Source: CAYFKJ01 sp964343605
GTDB taxonomy: Bacteria > Pseudomonadota > Alphaproteobacteria > UBA2966
Length of the DNA stretch: 64,000 nucleotides
Direction of reading: 5' to 3'
NCBI GenBank assembly: GCA_964343605.1
Contig: CAYFKJ010000002.1
Coordinates: 310,001 to 374,000, forward strand
A program made the translations under genes and the position numbers. Under the pieces are notes generated by a model that saw only the letters and a program-made list of their open reading frames with translations, did not search any database and was not told where the DNA came from. Below, piece by piece: positions 1 to 10,571 of this stretch (the first letter of the stretch is position 1; the number at the start of each line of letters is the position of its first letter).

Positions 1-22
1 CACTGCTGCCCCCCCCATCCTA

Positions 23-105
23 TCCTTCCCCCACCAGGGGGGAAGGAATACAGATTGGAGACCAATGTCGGTATGCGAGTTCCCTCCCCCTTGAGGGGGG
101 AGGGA
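23..105. repeat. Two C/G-rich hairpins in the left-edge intergenic region
   Basis: Two perfect inverted repeats lie in the non-coding left edge. The first has 10-bp arms at 23-32 and 38-47 with a 5-base loop; the second has 10-bp arms at 81-90 and 96-105 with a 5-base loop. Both consist of a pyrimidine arm of C and T answered by a G-rich arm, so they look like copies of one dispersed intergenic element. No T tract follows either, so a simple terminator role is not supported. The rest of 1-230 holds no gene that I can see. Confidence 0.6.
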
Positions 106-230
106 CAGGGTGGGGGTGGAGCCGCTTGCTCTTGACGCTGATTTAGGAGCCCTAACACCAAATCGGACATAAGATAGCCCCAACCGGTGTAAGCTGAGCC
201 ACGGCCGTGACAGGCGGGAGGGTTCGGTTC

Positions 231-1601
231 ATGACTAGGGTATTCGTCGGCTGCGGGGCGGGCTTCGCCGGAGATCGTTTTGACGCCGCCGGGCCGGTGG
301 TCGACACTCTGGCCCGATGCGATGGCGAGCGGTTTCTGATTTTCGAGGTGCTGGCCGAACGCACCCTGGCCATCGCCCAGCGCCTGCGCGGTCATGATCC
401 GGACGGCGGCTATTCGCCGTATCTCGACCATTACCTCGAACCCATCCTCGCCAAGGCCAAAGCCAATGAGGTGCGCATCGTCACCAACATGGGCGCGGCA
501 AATCCGATGGGCGCGGCCAAGCGAGTGCATGCCATCGCTGCCGAACAGGGTATCGAGGGCCTACGCGTCGCGGTTGTGGCGGGTGACGACCTGCTGGCGG
601 TTCACCCGGCTGAGACCATCCGCGAGCAACTGACAGTCGAGGGCCTGTCCCTGCAGGATCGCGATATCGTTGCCGCCAATGCCTATCTCGGCACCCGGCC
701 CATCGCCGACGCCCTGGCGCTCGACGCCGATGTCGTGCTGGTGGGCCGGACCACCGATGCGGCACTGACGCTCGGGCCGCTGATGCATGTCCACGGCTGG
801 GCCTGGGATGATTGGGACCGGCTGGCCCAGGGGACGCTGGCCGGGCATTTGCTGGAGTGCGGCGCCCAGGTGACGGGGGCCTATTTCGCCGACCCCGGCT
901 TCAAGGACGTGCCGGACCTTGCAGAGGTGGGATTTCCCATCGCCGAAATCGACGAGGCCGGCGAGATCGTCGTGACCAAGGCCGCCGACACCGGCGGCCT
1001 GGTTTCCCGCGCCACGGTGATCGAGCAGGTGCTATACGAGATTCACGACCCGGCGGCGTATCTCACGCCCGACGTCACGCTCGACCTCGGCGAGGTCCGG
1101 GTCGAGGAGATCGCGCCGAACTGGGTGCGCGTGACCGGGGCCCAGGGCCGCCCGCCGCCGCCCACCCTGAAGGCGACCGTCAGCGTCGACGGCGGCTGGC
1201 TGGGGGAGGGGGAGATCACCTACGCCGGACCCAATGCCCTGGCGCGCGCCGAGTTGGCGGCCGAAGTGGTGCGGCGGCGCTGCCAGATTCTCGGCGTCCA
1301 GGAAGCCTTGCGGGTCGACATCCATGGCGCAGGTGGCGTGCACGACAACGACATGGGCAGCCGCCGGGCGGGGCGGGACCTGCCAAAGGACGGTGAATAC
1401 CGCGTCCGCGCCGCCGTGCGCAGCCGCGACCGGGAAGTGGCGCAAAGGATATCTGACGAAGTGCTCAGCCTCTATTGCTCAGGTCCCGCCGCAGGGGCCG
1501 GCGTGCGGCAATGGGTCGGCGAACAGGTGAGCACGGCTTCCATTCTGATCGACCGCGACATGGTGGAGCCCCACGTCCGGGCCGAGGAGGTGCCGGCATG
1601 A
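231..1601 (+). CDS. AtuA-family (DUF1446) protein, main domain
   Basis: A 456-residue protein of the acyclic terpene utilisation AtuA family (DUF1446). The family is tied to acyclic terpenoid and leucine-type catabolism in pseudomonads, but its reaction is unsettled. Visible family features are the N-terminal VGCGAGFAGDR segment, a glycine- and asparagine-rich NMGAANP segment near residue 95, and the DVVLVGRTTDAAL segment. The start at 231 (ATG) is preferred over GTG at 207 because GGGAGGG lies 8 bases upstream. The small AtuA C-terminal domain is a separate overlapping gene immediately downstream, so two polypeptides replace the roughly 590-residue fusion of other bacteria. Substrate unknown. 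Confidence 0.85.
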   Translation: MTRVFVGCGAGFAGDRFDAAGPVVDTLARCDGERFLIFEVLAERTLAIAQRLRGHDPDGGYSPYLDHYLEPILAKAKANEVRIVTNMGAANPMGAAKRVHAIAAEQGIEGLRVAVVAGDDLLAVHPAETIREQLTVEGLSLQDRDIVAANAYLGTRPIADALALDADVVLVGRTTDAALTLGPLMHVHGWAWDDWDRLAQGTLAGHLLECGAQVTGAYFADPGFKDVPDLAEVGFPIAEIDEAGEIVVTKAADTGGLVSRATVIEQVLYEIHDPAAYLTPDVTLDLGEVRVEEIAPNWVRVTGAQGRPPPPTLKATVSVDGGWLGEGEITYAGPNALARAELAAEVVRRRCQILGVQEALRVDIHGAGGVHDNDMGSRRAGRDLPKDGEYRVRAAVRSRDREVAQRISDEVLSLYCSGPAAGAGVRQWVGEQVSTASILIDRDMVEPHVRAEEVPA

Positions 1602-1969
1602 CCATGCTCGCCGTCCCGCTCCACGCCGTCGCCCATGGCCGCGCCGGCGACAAGGGCAACCGTTCCAACATCAGCGTCATCACCTACCGACCCGAAACTT
1701 ATGCGCATCTGGTGGAGCAGGTGACGGAGGAGCGGGTGCTGGAGGTTTTCCGCCACAAGGGCGCCACCAAGGCGACGCGCTACGAACTGCCCAACCTCGG
1801 CGCCCTCAACTTCGTCATCGACGACGTACTGGAGGGCGGCGTCAACGCCAGTCTCGGCATTGACGGCCACGGTAAGACGCTCTCGTTCCTGCTGTTGGGG
1901 GAAATCAGCGTTGAGGTAGCCGAAACCTGTCTGCCGGAAGGCTCACCTTATCTGACGCCGTCGTCCTAA
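1598..1969 (+). CDS. AtuA C-terminal-like domain protein
   Basis: A 123-residue protein matching the small domain that follows DUF1446 in full-length AtuA proteins; the HGRAGDKGNRSNISV segment near the N terminus is its hallmark. The ATG overlaps the stop codon of the preceding gene in an ATGA, so the two are translationally coupled and probably form one complex. The reading frame differs from the upstream gene, which ends cleanly, so this is a genuine split and not an obvious sequencing error. Its 3' end overlaps by 4 bases the end of the convergent isochorismatase-fold gene. Function beyond the AtuA association is unknown. Confidence 0.8.
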   Translation: MTMLAVPLHAVAHGRAGDKGNRSNISVITYRPETYAHLVEQVTEERVLEVFRHKGATKATRYELPNLGALNFVIDDVLEGGVNASLGIDGHGKTLSFLLLGEISVEVAETCLPEGSPYLTPSS

Positions 1970-2565
1970 AGGCCAGCCAACACCTCGTCCACCGTCTTGA
2001 TCTCCGCGAGCACCGTCATGGCGGCGAGGGACGCCTCGTGTTGGGCCTGTGTGGCGGTGGAGCAGGCGTCGGCTGCAACGGTCACCTCGTAGCCGATGTC
2101 GGTCGCCTGGCGCACGGTGTTCTCCACCACATAGGCCGTAGAGACGCCGCAGCAGATGAGATCGCGCGCGTTCATTGAGAACAGCACTTCCTCCAGCGTG
2201 GTGTTGTGGAAGGCGCTGTTGCGGGTGTGGGTAATGACGATTTCGTCGGCGGTGGGCTCCAAGCCCTCGATGAACTCGACGCCCCAGCTGCCCTCGCGCC
2301 AGGCGCCGAGTTCCGTCCACTGGCGAATGATCGGCGTGTTGACCACCAGGCCGCGGTACTCGGGATCGACGGCGAGACGGATGTGGATAATCGGCGTGCC
2401 CGCCCGGCGCGCGCCTTCGAACAGGCGTTTGGCATTGGCCAGCCGTTCCTCCCGCCAGGTGCTGTCGGCCGAGATCCCCAGTTTGATCTTGCCGTCGGGA
2501 TGGCAGTTTTCGTTCTGGTAGTGGCAGGCGAGGATGACGGTGTCGGTGGTTTCCGGGCTGGGCAT
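1966..2565 (-). CDS. Isochorismatase-fold protein lacking the catalytic triad
   Basis: A 199-residue protein with the isochorismatase-like hydrolase fold. The family normally uses Asp, Lys and Cys. Reading the three conserved blocks, the LVIDMQ-type Asp is His15 (in LACHYQNEN), the Lys before the SAF block is His113 (ITHTRNSAF), and the nucleophile Cys in the TDxCVE-type block is Val146 (STAYVVE). The fold blocks are otherwise intact and the length is normal, so this is a divergent or non-hydrolytic member, not a decayed gene. It is the last gene of the minus-strand run behind acs, 85 bases downstream. It could be a ligand-binding pseudoenzyme or an enzyme with another mechanism. Confidence 0.8.
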   Translation of the reverse strand: MPSPETTDTVILACHYQNENCHPDGKIKLGISADSTWREERLANAKRLFEGARRAGTPIIHIRLAVDPEYRGLVVNTPIIRQWTELGAWREGSWGVEFIEGLEPTADEIVITHTRNSAFHNTTLEEVLFSMNARDLICCGVSTAYVVENTVRQATDIGYEVTVAADACSTATQAQHEASLAAMTVLAEIKTVDEVLAGL

Positions 2566-2650
2566 GACGGCCTTCCATTCGGGATCGAACCAATGGTTTC
2601 CGAATACTATCGATCCCGGACGGAAGGGGGAGTCATTTCATCTCAATTCG

Positions 2651-4594
<1,944 letters not shown>

Positions 4595-4629
4595 TGGATT
4601 GATCTCCGAGGGTTGGTGGGGGTAAGGGG

Positions 4630-5163
4630 TTAGTTTGCCTTTGCCGCCCTCTCAATGGCGGCGCGAATGAGTTCGATGGCTTCTTCGGGTTCGCCCCAGC
4701 GCTTCACCTTCACCCACTTGCCCGGCTCGAGGTCCTTGTAATGTTCGAAGAAGTGGGTGATCTGTTCCAGCATGACCGGGCGAATGTCGCGGTAGGAACC
4801 GACGTCGCCGTAGAATGGGTGGAGCTCGTCGACGGGCACACAGAGGATCTTTTCGTCGATGCCGCTCTCGTCCTCCATCATCAGGACGCCGATGGGCCGG
4901 GACCGGATGATGACGCCGGGAATGACCGGTATCTGGCCCAAGACGGCGGCATCCGTGGGATCGCCGTCGTCCGACAACGTATGGGGGATGAAGCCGTAAT
5001 TGCAGGGGTAGTACATGGCGGTGTGGAGGAAGCGGTCGACGTACATGGCGCCCGATTTCTTGTCGAGCTCATACTTGACCGGATTGCCGCCGATGGGGAT
5101 CTCGATGATGACGTTGACGTCATACGGCGGGTTTTCGCCGATTGAGACTTGATCAATATTCAT
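4630..5163 (-). CDS. ppa: Inorganic pyrophosphatase, family I
   Basis: A 177-residue soluble family I inorganic diphosphatase that hydrolyses PPi to two phosphates with Mg2+. The active-site signature DGDPTDAAVL, the YPCNYGFIP segment and the N-terminal EIPIGGNPVKYELDK block are all present, and the length is typical (about 175). The gene sits between the Liv ATPase gene and acs on the same strand, with a 35-base gap to acs. This arrangement suggests co-expression with a PPi-producing ligase. The 81-base gap to livF upstream could hold its own promoter. It is likely the housekeeping pyrophosphatase as well, but that cannot be shown from one window. Confidence 0.95.
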   Translation of the reverse strand: MNIDQVSIGENPPYDVNVIIEIPIGGNPVKYELDKKSGAMYVDRFLHTAMYYPCNYGFIPHTLSDDGDPTDAAVLGQIPVIPGVIIRSRPIGVLMMEDESGIDEKILCVPVDELHPFYGDVGSYRDIRPVMLEQITHFFEHYKDLEPGKWVKVKRWGEPEEAIELIRAAIERAAKAN

Positions 5164-5244
5164 GATGCCGCTCCAACGTTTGTATCGATTCGGTGAACGT
5201 CACCAGATCATACGTTGGCCGTGGTCTTTGCGCGAAATCGTTCG

Positions 5245-6075
5245 TCAGATCGCCAGATAGCGTTGCCTTAGTTCATCGTCGTCCAGGACCTCCTGGGCGC
5301 TGCCGTCGAACACCACCTGGCCCATGTCGAGGATGATGGCCCGGTCGGCGAGGTGCAGGGCGGCGATGGCGTTCTGCTCGACAATGATCGTCGTCATGCC
5401 GTGCTCCTTGATCTCCTCCAGCGTCTTTTCGATTTCCTGCACGATCACCGGGGCGAGGCCTTCGTAGGGCTCGTCCAGCAGCAACAGCTTGACGTCACGC
5501 GCCAGCGCCCGCGCCAATGCCAGCATCTGCTGTTCGCCGCCCGAAAGGGTCGTGCCCTCCTGGCTGCGGCGTTCGGCTAGACGCGGGAAGAGTTCAAAGA
5601 GACGCTCCTTCGACCAGCCCTTGGGCGGCGCGATCTGGGCGATATCGAGGTTTTCCTCTACCGTCAGGCCGGGAATGATGCGGCGGTCCTCGGGTACCAG
5701 ACCGACGCCGTTCGAGGCGGCCTGGTGCACCTTCATGTCGTGCAGGGGCTTGTGATCGAGCCAGACTTCGCCGTGCTTCAGCGCCGGATCGTCGAGTCGC
5801 GCAATGGCCCTGAGTGTCGAGGTCTTGCCGGCGCCGTTACGGCCCAAGAGGGCGACGATCTCACCTTCGCGGACGTCGAAGCTGACGCCTTGGACGATGA
5901 AGCTTTCGCCGTAGTAGGCGTGGATATCCCAGACCGAGAGGAAGGCGGGTTGGGCGCCCTTGGCCTGAACGGGCGGGACGCCCGGCGCGCGGCCTTCGAA
6001 CTGCTTCTCGCCCAGCAGCGATCCGGGATCGTTGGCGGCGTCGGTGTGGAGCGTAGTCACATTGGATGCCGTCAT
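5245..6075 (-). CDS. livF: Liv-type ABC transporter ATPase LivF (cassette 1)
   Basis: A 276-residue ATP-binding subunit of a HAAT (branched-chain amino acid/amide) importer. Walker A is GRNGAGKT, the signature is LSGGEQQMLALARAL, and the Walker B segment LLLLDEPYEGLAP is typical of LivF. About 46 extra residues precede the usual start of the ATPase core; they are polar and unassigned. The ATG overlaps the stop of livG in an ATGA, so the two ATPases are coupled. It forms the cytoplasmic motor with LivG on LivHM. The cassette substrate cannot be told from the ATPase. Confidence 0.92.
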   Translation of the reverse strand: MTASNVTTLHTDAANDPGSLLGEKQFEGRAPGVPPVQAKGAQPAFLSVWDIHAYYGESFIVQGVSFDVREGEIVALLGRNGAGKTSTLRAIARLDDPALKHGEVWLDHKPLHDMKVHQAASNGVGLVPEDRRIIPGLTVEENLDIAQIAPPKGWSKERLFELFPRLAERRSQEGTTLSGGEQQMLALARALARDVKLLLLDEPYEGLAPVIVQEIEKTLEEIKEHGMTTIIVEQNAIAALHLADRAIILDMGQVVFDGSAQEVLDDDELRQRYLAI

Positions 6076-6827
6076 AGGTGTGCGCCTCCGAGGTAAGCTT
6101 CCTGCACTTTGGGATTGCCGCGAATGTCTTCCGGTTTGCCCTCGGCGATGGGCGTGCCCTGCGCCAGAACGGTGATCTTCTCGGCCAGCGAAAACACGAC
6201 GTGCATGTCGTGCTCGATCACCACCATTGTGATGCCGCGTTTGGCGATGCTTTTAAGGAGATCGACGGTGGCGTTGGTGTCGGCCCGCGCCATGCCGGCG
6301 GTCGGTTCGTCGAGCAGCAGGAGTTTGGGGTCCTGGACCAGGCACATGGCCAGTTCCAGCCGCCGCTTGTCGCCGCGCGACAAGGTGTCCGCCATGGTCC
6401 CGAGTTTGTCGCCGAGGCCGAGGTCGCTGAGCATGGAGGTTGCCTTGTCAATAATGTCCCGCTCGCCCCGGAGGTCCGGCCAGGCGTTCAGCGTAAACGC
6501 GCCGTCCCGCTTGGCGAAGGCCGGGATCAGGACGTTTTCCAGCAGCGTGAGTTCACCGAAGATTTCCGGCGTCTGAAAGACGCGGCTAACGCCGGCCTGG
6601 TTGATCTCGTGCGGCGAGATGCCCAACAGCGACGTTCCGTCGAAGGTGACGCTACCGGTATCCGGCTTGAGGCGGCCGACGAAGCAATTGAGCAGTGTCG
6701 ACTTGCCGGCCCCGTTCGGTCCGATGATGGCGTGGACGGTGCTTTCCTCGATGTCGAGGTTGACGTCCTGAAGGGCCGCGAGGCCGCCGAAGTGCTTGTT
6801 GATGTTGCTGACTTGGAGAATACCCAT
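6072..6827 (-). CDS. livG: Liv-type ABC transporter ATPase LivG (cassette 1)
   Basis: A 251-residue LivG-type ATPase. Walker A is GPNGAGKST; Walker B is in LLLLDEPTAGMA; the switch histidine follows in VVIEHDM. The signature reads LSRGDKRRLELA in place of the usual LSGGQ or LSYGEQ, a divergent but intact form. The start at 6827 (MGILQVSNINKHFGG) matches the family; an in-frame start 63 bases earlier would run into livM. It overlaps livF by 4 bases and lies 10 bases after livM. Confidence 0.92.
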   Translation of the reverse strand: MGILQVSNINKHFGGLAALQDVNLDIEESTVHAIIGPNGAGKSTLLNCFVGRLKPDTGSVTFDGTSLLGISPHEINQAGVSRVFQTPEIFGELTLLENVLIPAFAKRDGAFTLNAWPDLRGERDIIDKATSMLSDLGLGDKLGTMADTLSRGDKRRLELAMCLVQDPKLLLLDEPTAGMARADTNATVDLLKSIAKRGITMVVIEHDMHVVFSLAEKITVLAQGTPIAEGKPEDIRGNPKVQEAYLGGAHL

Positions 6828-6837
6828 GGTTCGGCCC

Positions 6838-7998
6838 CTATTCCGCAGGTGTGGCGAAATGCGCCACATCCCGGGCTTCGCCGCCGCCACCGTCGCCGCG
6901 CCGGCGGAAGATGTTGGCGATGCGGCTCACGCCCTCCATCAGGCCGCCCGGCAGGAAGATCACGATCACCATGAAGAGAACGCCCAGCGTCAGGTGCCAG
7001 CCCTCACCGACGAACAGGCCGGACACCGTGGTCATGGCGTGTTGCAGCGATTCGGGCAGGAAGCTGTAGATATTGTTGAGGATGTTCTCATTGATGGATG
7101 AGAAGATATTCTCAAAGTACTTGATGGTTACGGCGCCGATGACCGGGCCGATCAACGTGCCGGCGCCGCCCAGGATGGTCATCAGCACGACCTCGCCGCT
7201 GGCTGTCCACTGCATGCGCTCCGCTCCGGCGAGGGGATCGGTTACGGCCAACAAGCCGCCGGCCAGTCCGGCGTACATGCCCGAGATGACAAAGGCCGCA
7301 AGGGTATAGGGCCGGGTGTTGAGGCCGGTGTAGCTCATGCGGTTCTGGTTGGATTTTACCGCGCGCAGCATGACGCCGAAGGGTGAACGAAAGATGCGCA
7401 TGGCGACGTAGAACGCGACAATCAGGACGATGGCGCAGAAGTAAAATCCGGAAAAGCCGGACATCGAGAGGCCGAAGAAATCGGTCGAAGGCAGGCCGGT
7501 CCGTGACACCTCGCGGAACATGTCGTCGAGAACGCGCGGGTCCTTCAGCGTCAACTGCAGGCCGGTTTCGCCGTTGGTGATGGGCGTCAGCACCGAATAG
7601 GCCATGTTGTAGGCCATCTGGGCGAACGCCAGGGTGAGGATGGAGAAGTAGATGCCGCTGCGGCGCAGGCTGACGACGCCGATCAGCAGGGCGAAGATGC
7701 CTCCCAGGACGGTCGAGAAGACGATCGCCGGCACGACATTCATGGTCAGCAGCTTGAAACACCACACCGCCGTGTAGGAGCCGACGCCGAGGAAGGCCGC
7801 GTGGCCGAACGAGAGGTAGCCGGTAAGGCCAAAGAGGATGTTGAAGCCGATGGCGAAGATGCCGAAGACGGCGAACTTCTGCAGGAGGTCGGGATACCCC
7901 GCGCCCAGCGGCGACATGATCAGCGGCGCGAAAAGAACCACGGCGGTGAAGCCCAGCAGCAGCGGCAAGTCCCGTTTGTTGACGATTTTGCTCAACAT
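6838..7998 (-). CDS. livM: Liv-type ABC permease LivM (cassette 1)
   Basis: A 386-residue polytopic inner-membrane permease with about ten hydrophobic segments and the LivM signature region FNILFGLTGYLSFGHAAFLGVGSYT. It is longer than a typical LivM (about 320-360) because of a hydrophilic insertion near residues 150-200, placed between membrane segments. The C terminus ends in a glycine- and arginine-rich cytoplasmic tail. It pairs with LivH to form the translocation channel. Three bases separate it from livH upstream and 10 from livG downstream. Confidence 0.92.
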   Translation of the reverse strand: MLSKIVNKRDLPLLLGFTAVVLFAPLIMSPLGAGYPDLLQKFAVFGIFAIGFNILFGLTGYLSFGHAAFLGVGSYTAVWCFKLLTMNVVPAIVFSTVLGGIFALLIGVVSLRRSGIYFSILTLAFAQMAYNMAYSVLTPITNGETGLQLTLKDPRVLDDMFREVSRTGLPSTDFFGLSMSGFSGFYFCAIVLIVAFYVAMRIFRSPFGVMLRAVKSNQNRMSYTGLNTRPYTLAAFVISGMYAGLAGGLLAVTDPLAGAERMQWTASGEVVLMTILGGAGTLIGPVIGAVTIKYFENIFSSINENILNNIYSFLPESLQHAMTTVSGLFVGEGWHLTLGVLFMVIVIFLPGGLMEGVSRIANIFRRRGDGGGGEARDVAHFATPAE

Positions 7999-8001
7999 GG
8001 C

Positions 8002-9030
8002 TTAGCTCTCCATCACGCCTTTGCGGCCCATCAGCCCGCGGGGACGAACCAGCAACGTCACCACCGCAACCAGGTAGATGATGATCTGGTCGATACCGGG
8101 GATGATGTTCTTGACCTCGTTCAGCGAGGCGAACGACTGCAGGATGCCCAACAGGAATCCAGCTGCCACGGCGCCGCCCAGGCTGCCCATGCCGCCGACC
8201 ACGACGACGACGAACGAGAGCACGAGGAAGTCCATTCCCATGTGGTAATCGGGCGACAGGATCGGCGTGTACATGACGCCCGCCAGACCGGCCACGATGG
8301 CCGCCAGACCGAACACGATGGTGAAGCGCCGGTCGATGTCGATGCCCATCAAGCCGACGGTTTCGCGGTCCGCCATGCCGGCGCGCACGACCATGCCGAA
8401 GGTGGTGAAGCGCAGGAACGAGAACACCGCGCCGATGGTGACCAGCGAAAAGGCGAGGTAGACCATGCGCCACCAGGGGTAGACCACGGAACCGGCGTTC
8501 ATGCCGAGCCAGTAGCCGATGTCGGCCGAACCCGCCAATACGCCGGGCGCCGGTTGCGGAATGGGATTTGCGCCGAAGAAGCTTTTGATGATCTCCTGCA
8601 TGACGATGGCCAGGCCGAACGTCACCAGGATCTGATCCGCATGGGGGCGTTTGTAGAAGTGCTTGATCAGGCCGCGCTCCACCGCGACGCCGATAATCAG
8701 CATGACGGGGATCGCGAGAAGAATGGAAACGGGGACGGAGTACTGCAGCAACACCGCGCCGAAATCGCCGAACCAGGCCTCGACGTAAGGTGTCCTGATC
8801 TCCAGCGGCGTGCCCCAGGCCGTCTTCTTGGTCGGATCAAGCGCGACCATCTCCAGGCTCAAGAGGGACTTGAGCGTGACGGCGCAGAACGCGCCCAGCA
8901 TGAACAGGGCGCCGTGGGCGAAGTTGACGATGCCCAGTGTGCCGAAGGTCAGTGTTAGGCCAAGTGCGATCAGGGCGTACGCGCCGCCCTTGTCCAGCCC
9001 ATTCAGCAGTTGCAGCAGAATAACGTCCAC
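8002..9030 (-). CDS. livH: Liv-type ABC permease LivH (cassette 1)
   Basis: A 342-residue LivH-type permease with a GTG start. It begins with the family pattern LLQLLNGLDKGGAYALIALGL and contains TFGTLGIVNFAHGALFMLGAF and a C-terminal LLVRPRGLMGRKG block. An extra hydrophilic stretch of about 40 residues near positions 55-95 makes it longer than the usual 290-300, and the LivM partner also has an insertion. Both may contact the large binding protein. It lies downstream of the binding-protein gene with a hairpin between them. Confidence 0.92.
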   Translation of the reverse strand: MDVILLQLLNGLDKGGAYALIALGLTLTFGTLGIVNFAHGALFMLGAFCAVTLKSLLSLEMVALDPTKKTAWGTPLEIRTPYVEAWFGDFGAVLLQYSVPVSILLAIPVMLIIGVAVERGLIKHFYKRPHADQILVTFGLAIVMQEIIKSFFGANPIPQPAPGVLAGSADIGYWLGMNAGSVVYPWWRMVYLAFSLVTIGAVFSFLRFTTFGMVVRAGMADRETVGLMGIDIDRRFTIVFGLAAIVAGLAGVMYTPILSPDYHMGMDFLVLSFVVVVVGGMGSLGGAVAAGFLLGILQSFASLNEVKNIIPGIDQIIIYLVAVVTLLVRPRGLMGRKGVMES

Positions 9031-9079
9031 AGCCCGCCCCTATGGTTTTTGCATATGTGAGTGATGAAAAAGCAAGGAA

Positions 9080-9112
9080 CCCGGCCGCCCGAGGGAACAG
9101 TGGGCGGCCGGG
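9080..9112 (-). terminator. Hairpin between binding-protein gene and livH
   Basis: A perfect 11-bp G/C-rich stem (arms 9080-9090 and 9102-9112) with an 11-base loop. Read on the minus strand it comes just after the binding-protein stop codon and is followed within about 8 bases by a short T-rich stretch. This looks like a leaky terminator or mRNA-stabilising hairpin, a common way to make more binding protein than permease from one operon. Activity is inferred from structure only. Confidence 0.6.
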
Positions 9113-9130
9113 ATTTCCCCTGCTGTGTCG

Positions 9131-10468
9131 TTAGCCGACGTTGCAGGTACCGAGGTCACCGCCGAAGATTTCCGGCTTGTATTCGACCTGGGCCCGGGGC
9201 GTGACTTCGACGACTTCGAGAATGTCGAACTGAGAGGTCGGGTTCTCGTTCCCCTTCACGACCAGCACGTCCTTGAAGCACTGGTGATCGTCAGCGCGAT
9301 ACAGCGTCGGGCCGTTGCCCATACCGTCGAAGTTGTGGCCTTCGAGCGCTTCGACGACGCCGCACGGGTTGAAGGTACCGGCGCGTTGGCAGGCATCGGC
9401 GTACAGCAGGGTCTGCACGTAGCAGGTATGCGCGGCCTGGCTGGGCGGGAAGCCGTATTCCTGGCCGAAGGACTTGACGAACGCCTTGGAGCCGTCGTCC
9501 TGCAACGACCAGTGCCAGTTGGTGGAACCGAAGATGCCCTTCACGTTCTTGCCGGCACCTTGGGCCATCAGGCGTGAATACAGCGGCACGACGATGGTGA
9601 AGTCCTTGCCGTTGACGACCTTGTCCCGGAGACCGAACTGAACGGCCTGGGTCAGGGAGTTGATCATGTCCTTGCCGTAGTGGTTCAGGATCAACACGTC
9701 GGCGCCGGAGTTCAGGACCGGCGTGATGTACTGCGAGAAGTCGCCGGCGCCCAGCGGAGTGCGGACGGCGTTGACGGTATTCCAGCCGAGGGCCTCGGTG
9801 GAATTCTTGATCGATTCTTCCTGCGTCCAGCCCCAGGTATAGTCGGCCGTGAGGTGGTAGGCGTTGCGGTCCTTGCCGTAGTTCTTTTCAAGCACCGGCG
9901 CCAGAGCGGCACCCGACATGTAGGCGTTAAAGAAGTGACGGAAGCCGTTGCGCTTCTTGTCCTTGCCCGTGGTGTCGTTGGAGTGCGTGAGGCCGGCCAT
10001 AAAGATGACGCCGGCTTCCTGGCAGAGGCCCTGGACGGCGATGGCGACGCCGGAGGAGGAACCGCCGGTGACCATCAGCGCACCGTCCTTTTCGATCATG
10101 CGCTTGGCCGAGGCCCGCGCGGCGTCCGACTTGGTCTGGGTGTCGCCGGTCACGAATTCGACCTTCTTGCCGAGAATGCCGTCGCCCTTCAGCGAAAGCG
10201 GCTTCATGGTGTTGAGCATACCGCCGTCGCCGCCGCCGTTGATGTGCTTGACGGCCAGCTTGTAAGCGCGCAGCTCATCCGCACCCTCATCGGCGTAGGC
10301 GCCGGTCTGCGGCACGTTGAAGCCCAGCGTTACCGAGCTTCCCGTGGGCGCATTGGTGAAACCGGCAGCCGAGGCGCTGCTGGTAAAGAAGGTCGGCATG
10401 GCGAGAGCCAAACCCGTCGCGGCGCCGCCTTTCAACACTGAGCGACGATTGATTAGTTGCTTGTTCAT
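9131..10468 (-). CDS. Liv-type periplasmic substrate-binding protein (cassette 1)
   Basis: A 445-residue periplasmic binding protein of the Leu/Ile/Val-amide (peripla_BP_6) family. The N terminus MNKQLINRRSVLKGG, followed by a hydrophobic stretch and SASAA, is a twin-arginine (Tat) signal. The mature part starts with LGFNVPQTGAYADEGADE, the usual ligand-loop region. It is longer than classic LivJ/K (about 370), closer to amide or urea-type members. The start at 10468 is set by GGGAG seven bases upstream; the longer in-frame extension to 10921 covers the divergent promoter and is not real. It opens a minus-strand run ending with ppa and acs, so a short organic acid or amide ligand is possible, but no ligand can be assigned. 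Confidence 0.92.
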   Translation of the reverse strand: MNKQLINRRSVLKGGAATGLALAMPTFFTSSASAAGFTNAPTGSSVTLGFNVPQTGAYADEGADELRAYKLAVKHINGGGDGGMLNTMKPLSLKGDGILGKKVEFVTGDTQTKSDAARASAKRMIEKDGALMVTGGSSSGVAIAVQGLCQEAGVIFMAGLTHSNDTTGKDKKRNGFRHFFNAYMSGAALAPVLEKNYGKDRNAYHLTADYTWGWTQEESIKNSTEALGWNTVNAVRTPLGAGDFSQYITPVLNSGADVLILNHYGKDMINSLTQAVQFGLRDKVVNGKDFTIVVPLYSRLMAQGAGKNVKGIFGSTNWHWSLQDDGSKAFVKSFGQEYGFPPSQAAHTCYVQTLLYADACQRAGTFNPCGVVEALEGHNFDGMGNGPTLYRADDHQCFKDVLVVKGNENPTSQFDILEVVEVTPRAQVEYKPEIFGGDLGTCNVG

Positions 10469-10571
10469 ATTGAAGTCTCCCATCAGATTTTCTCTCTGGA
10501 CCGTTCTTCGCCCCGAAGCCGGCGAATGATCAAAACACGCTTCCAGTCCTGAACCTCTGTAAATATGGGAT

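Noticed and set aside
23..47. Left-edge hairpin as a rho-independent terminator
   Set aside because: The stem is good but no T tract follows on either strand, so only a repeat is claimed.
5173..5218. CCAACGT...ACGTTGG inverted repeat before ppa
   Set aside because: Seven-base arms with a 32-base loop are too weak to call a structure or operator.
5245..10468. First Liv cassette as a urea (Urt) transporter
   Set aside because: No urease or Urt-specific features are nearby; the binding protein is only generically amide-like, so the ligand is left open.
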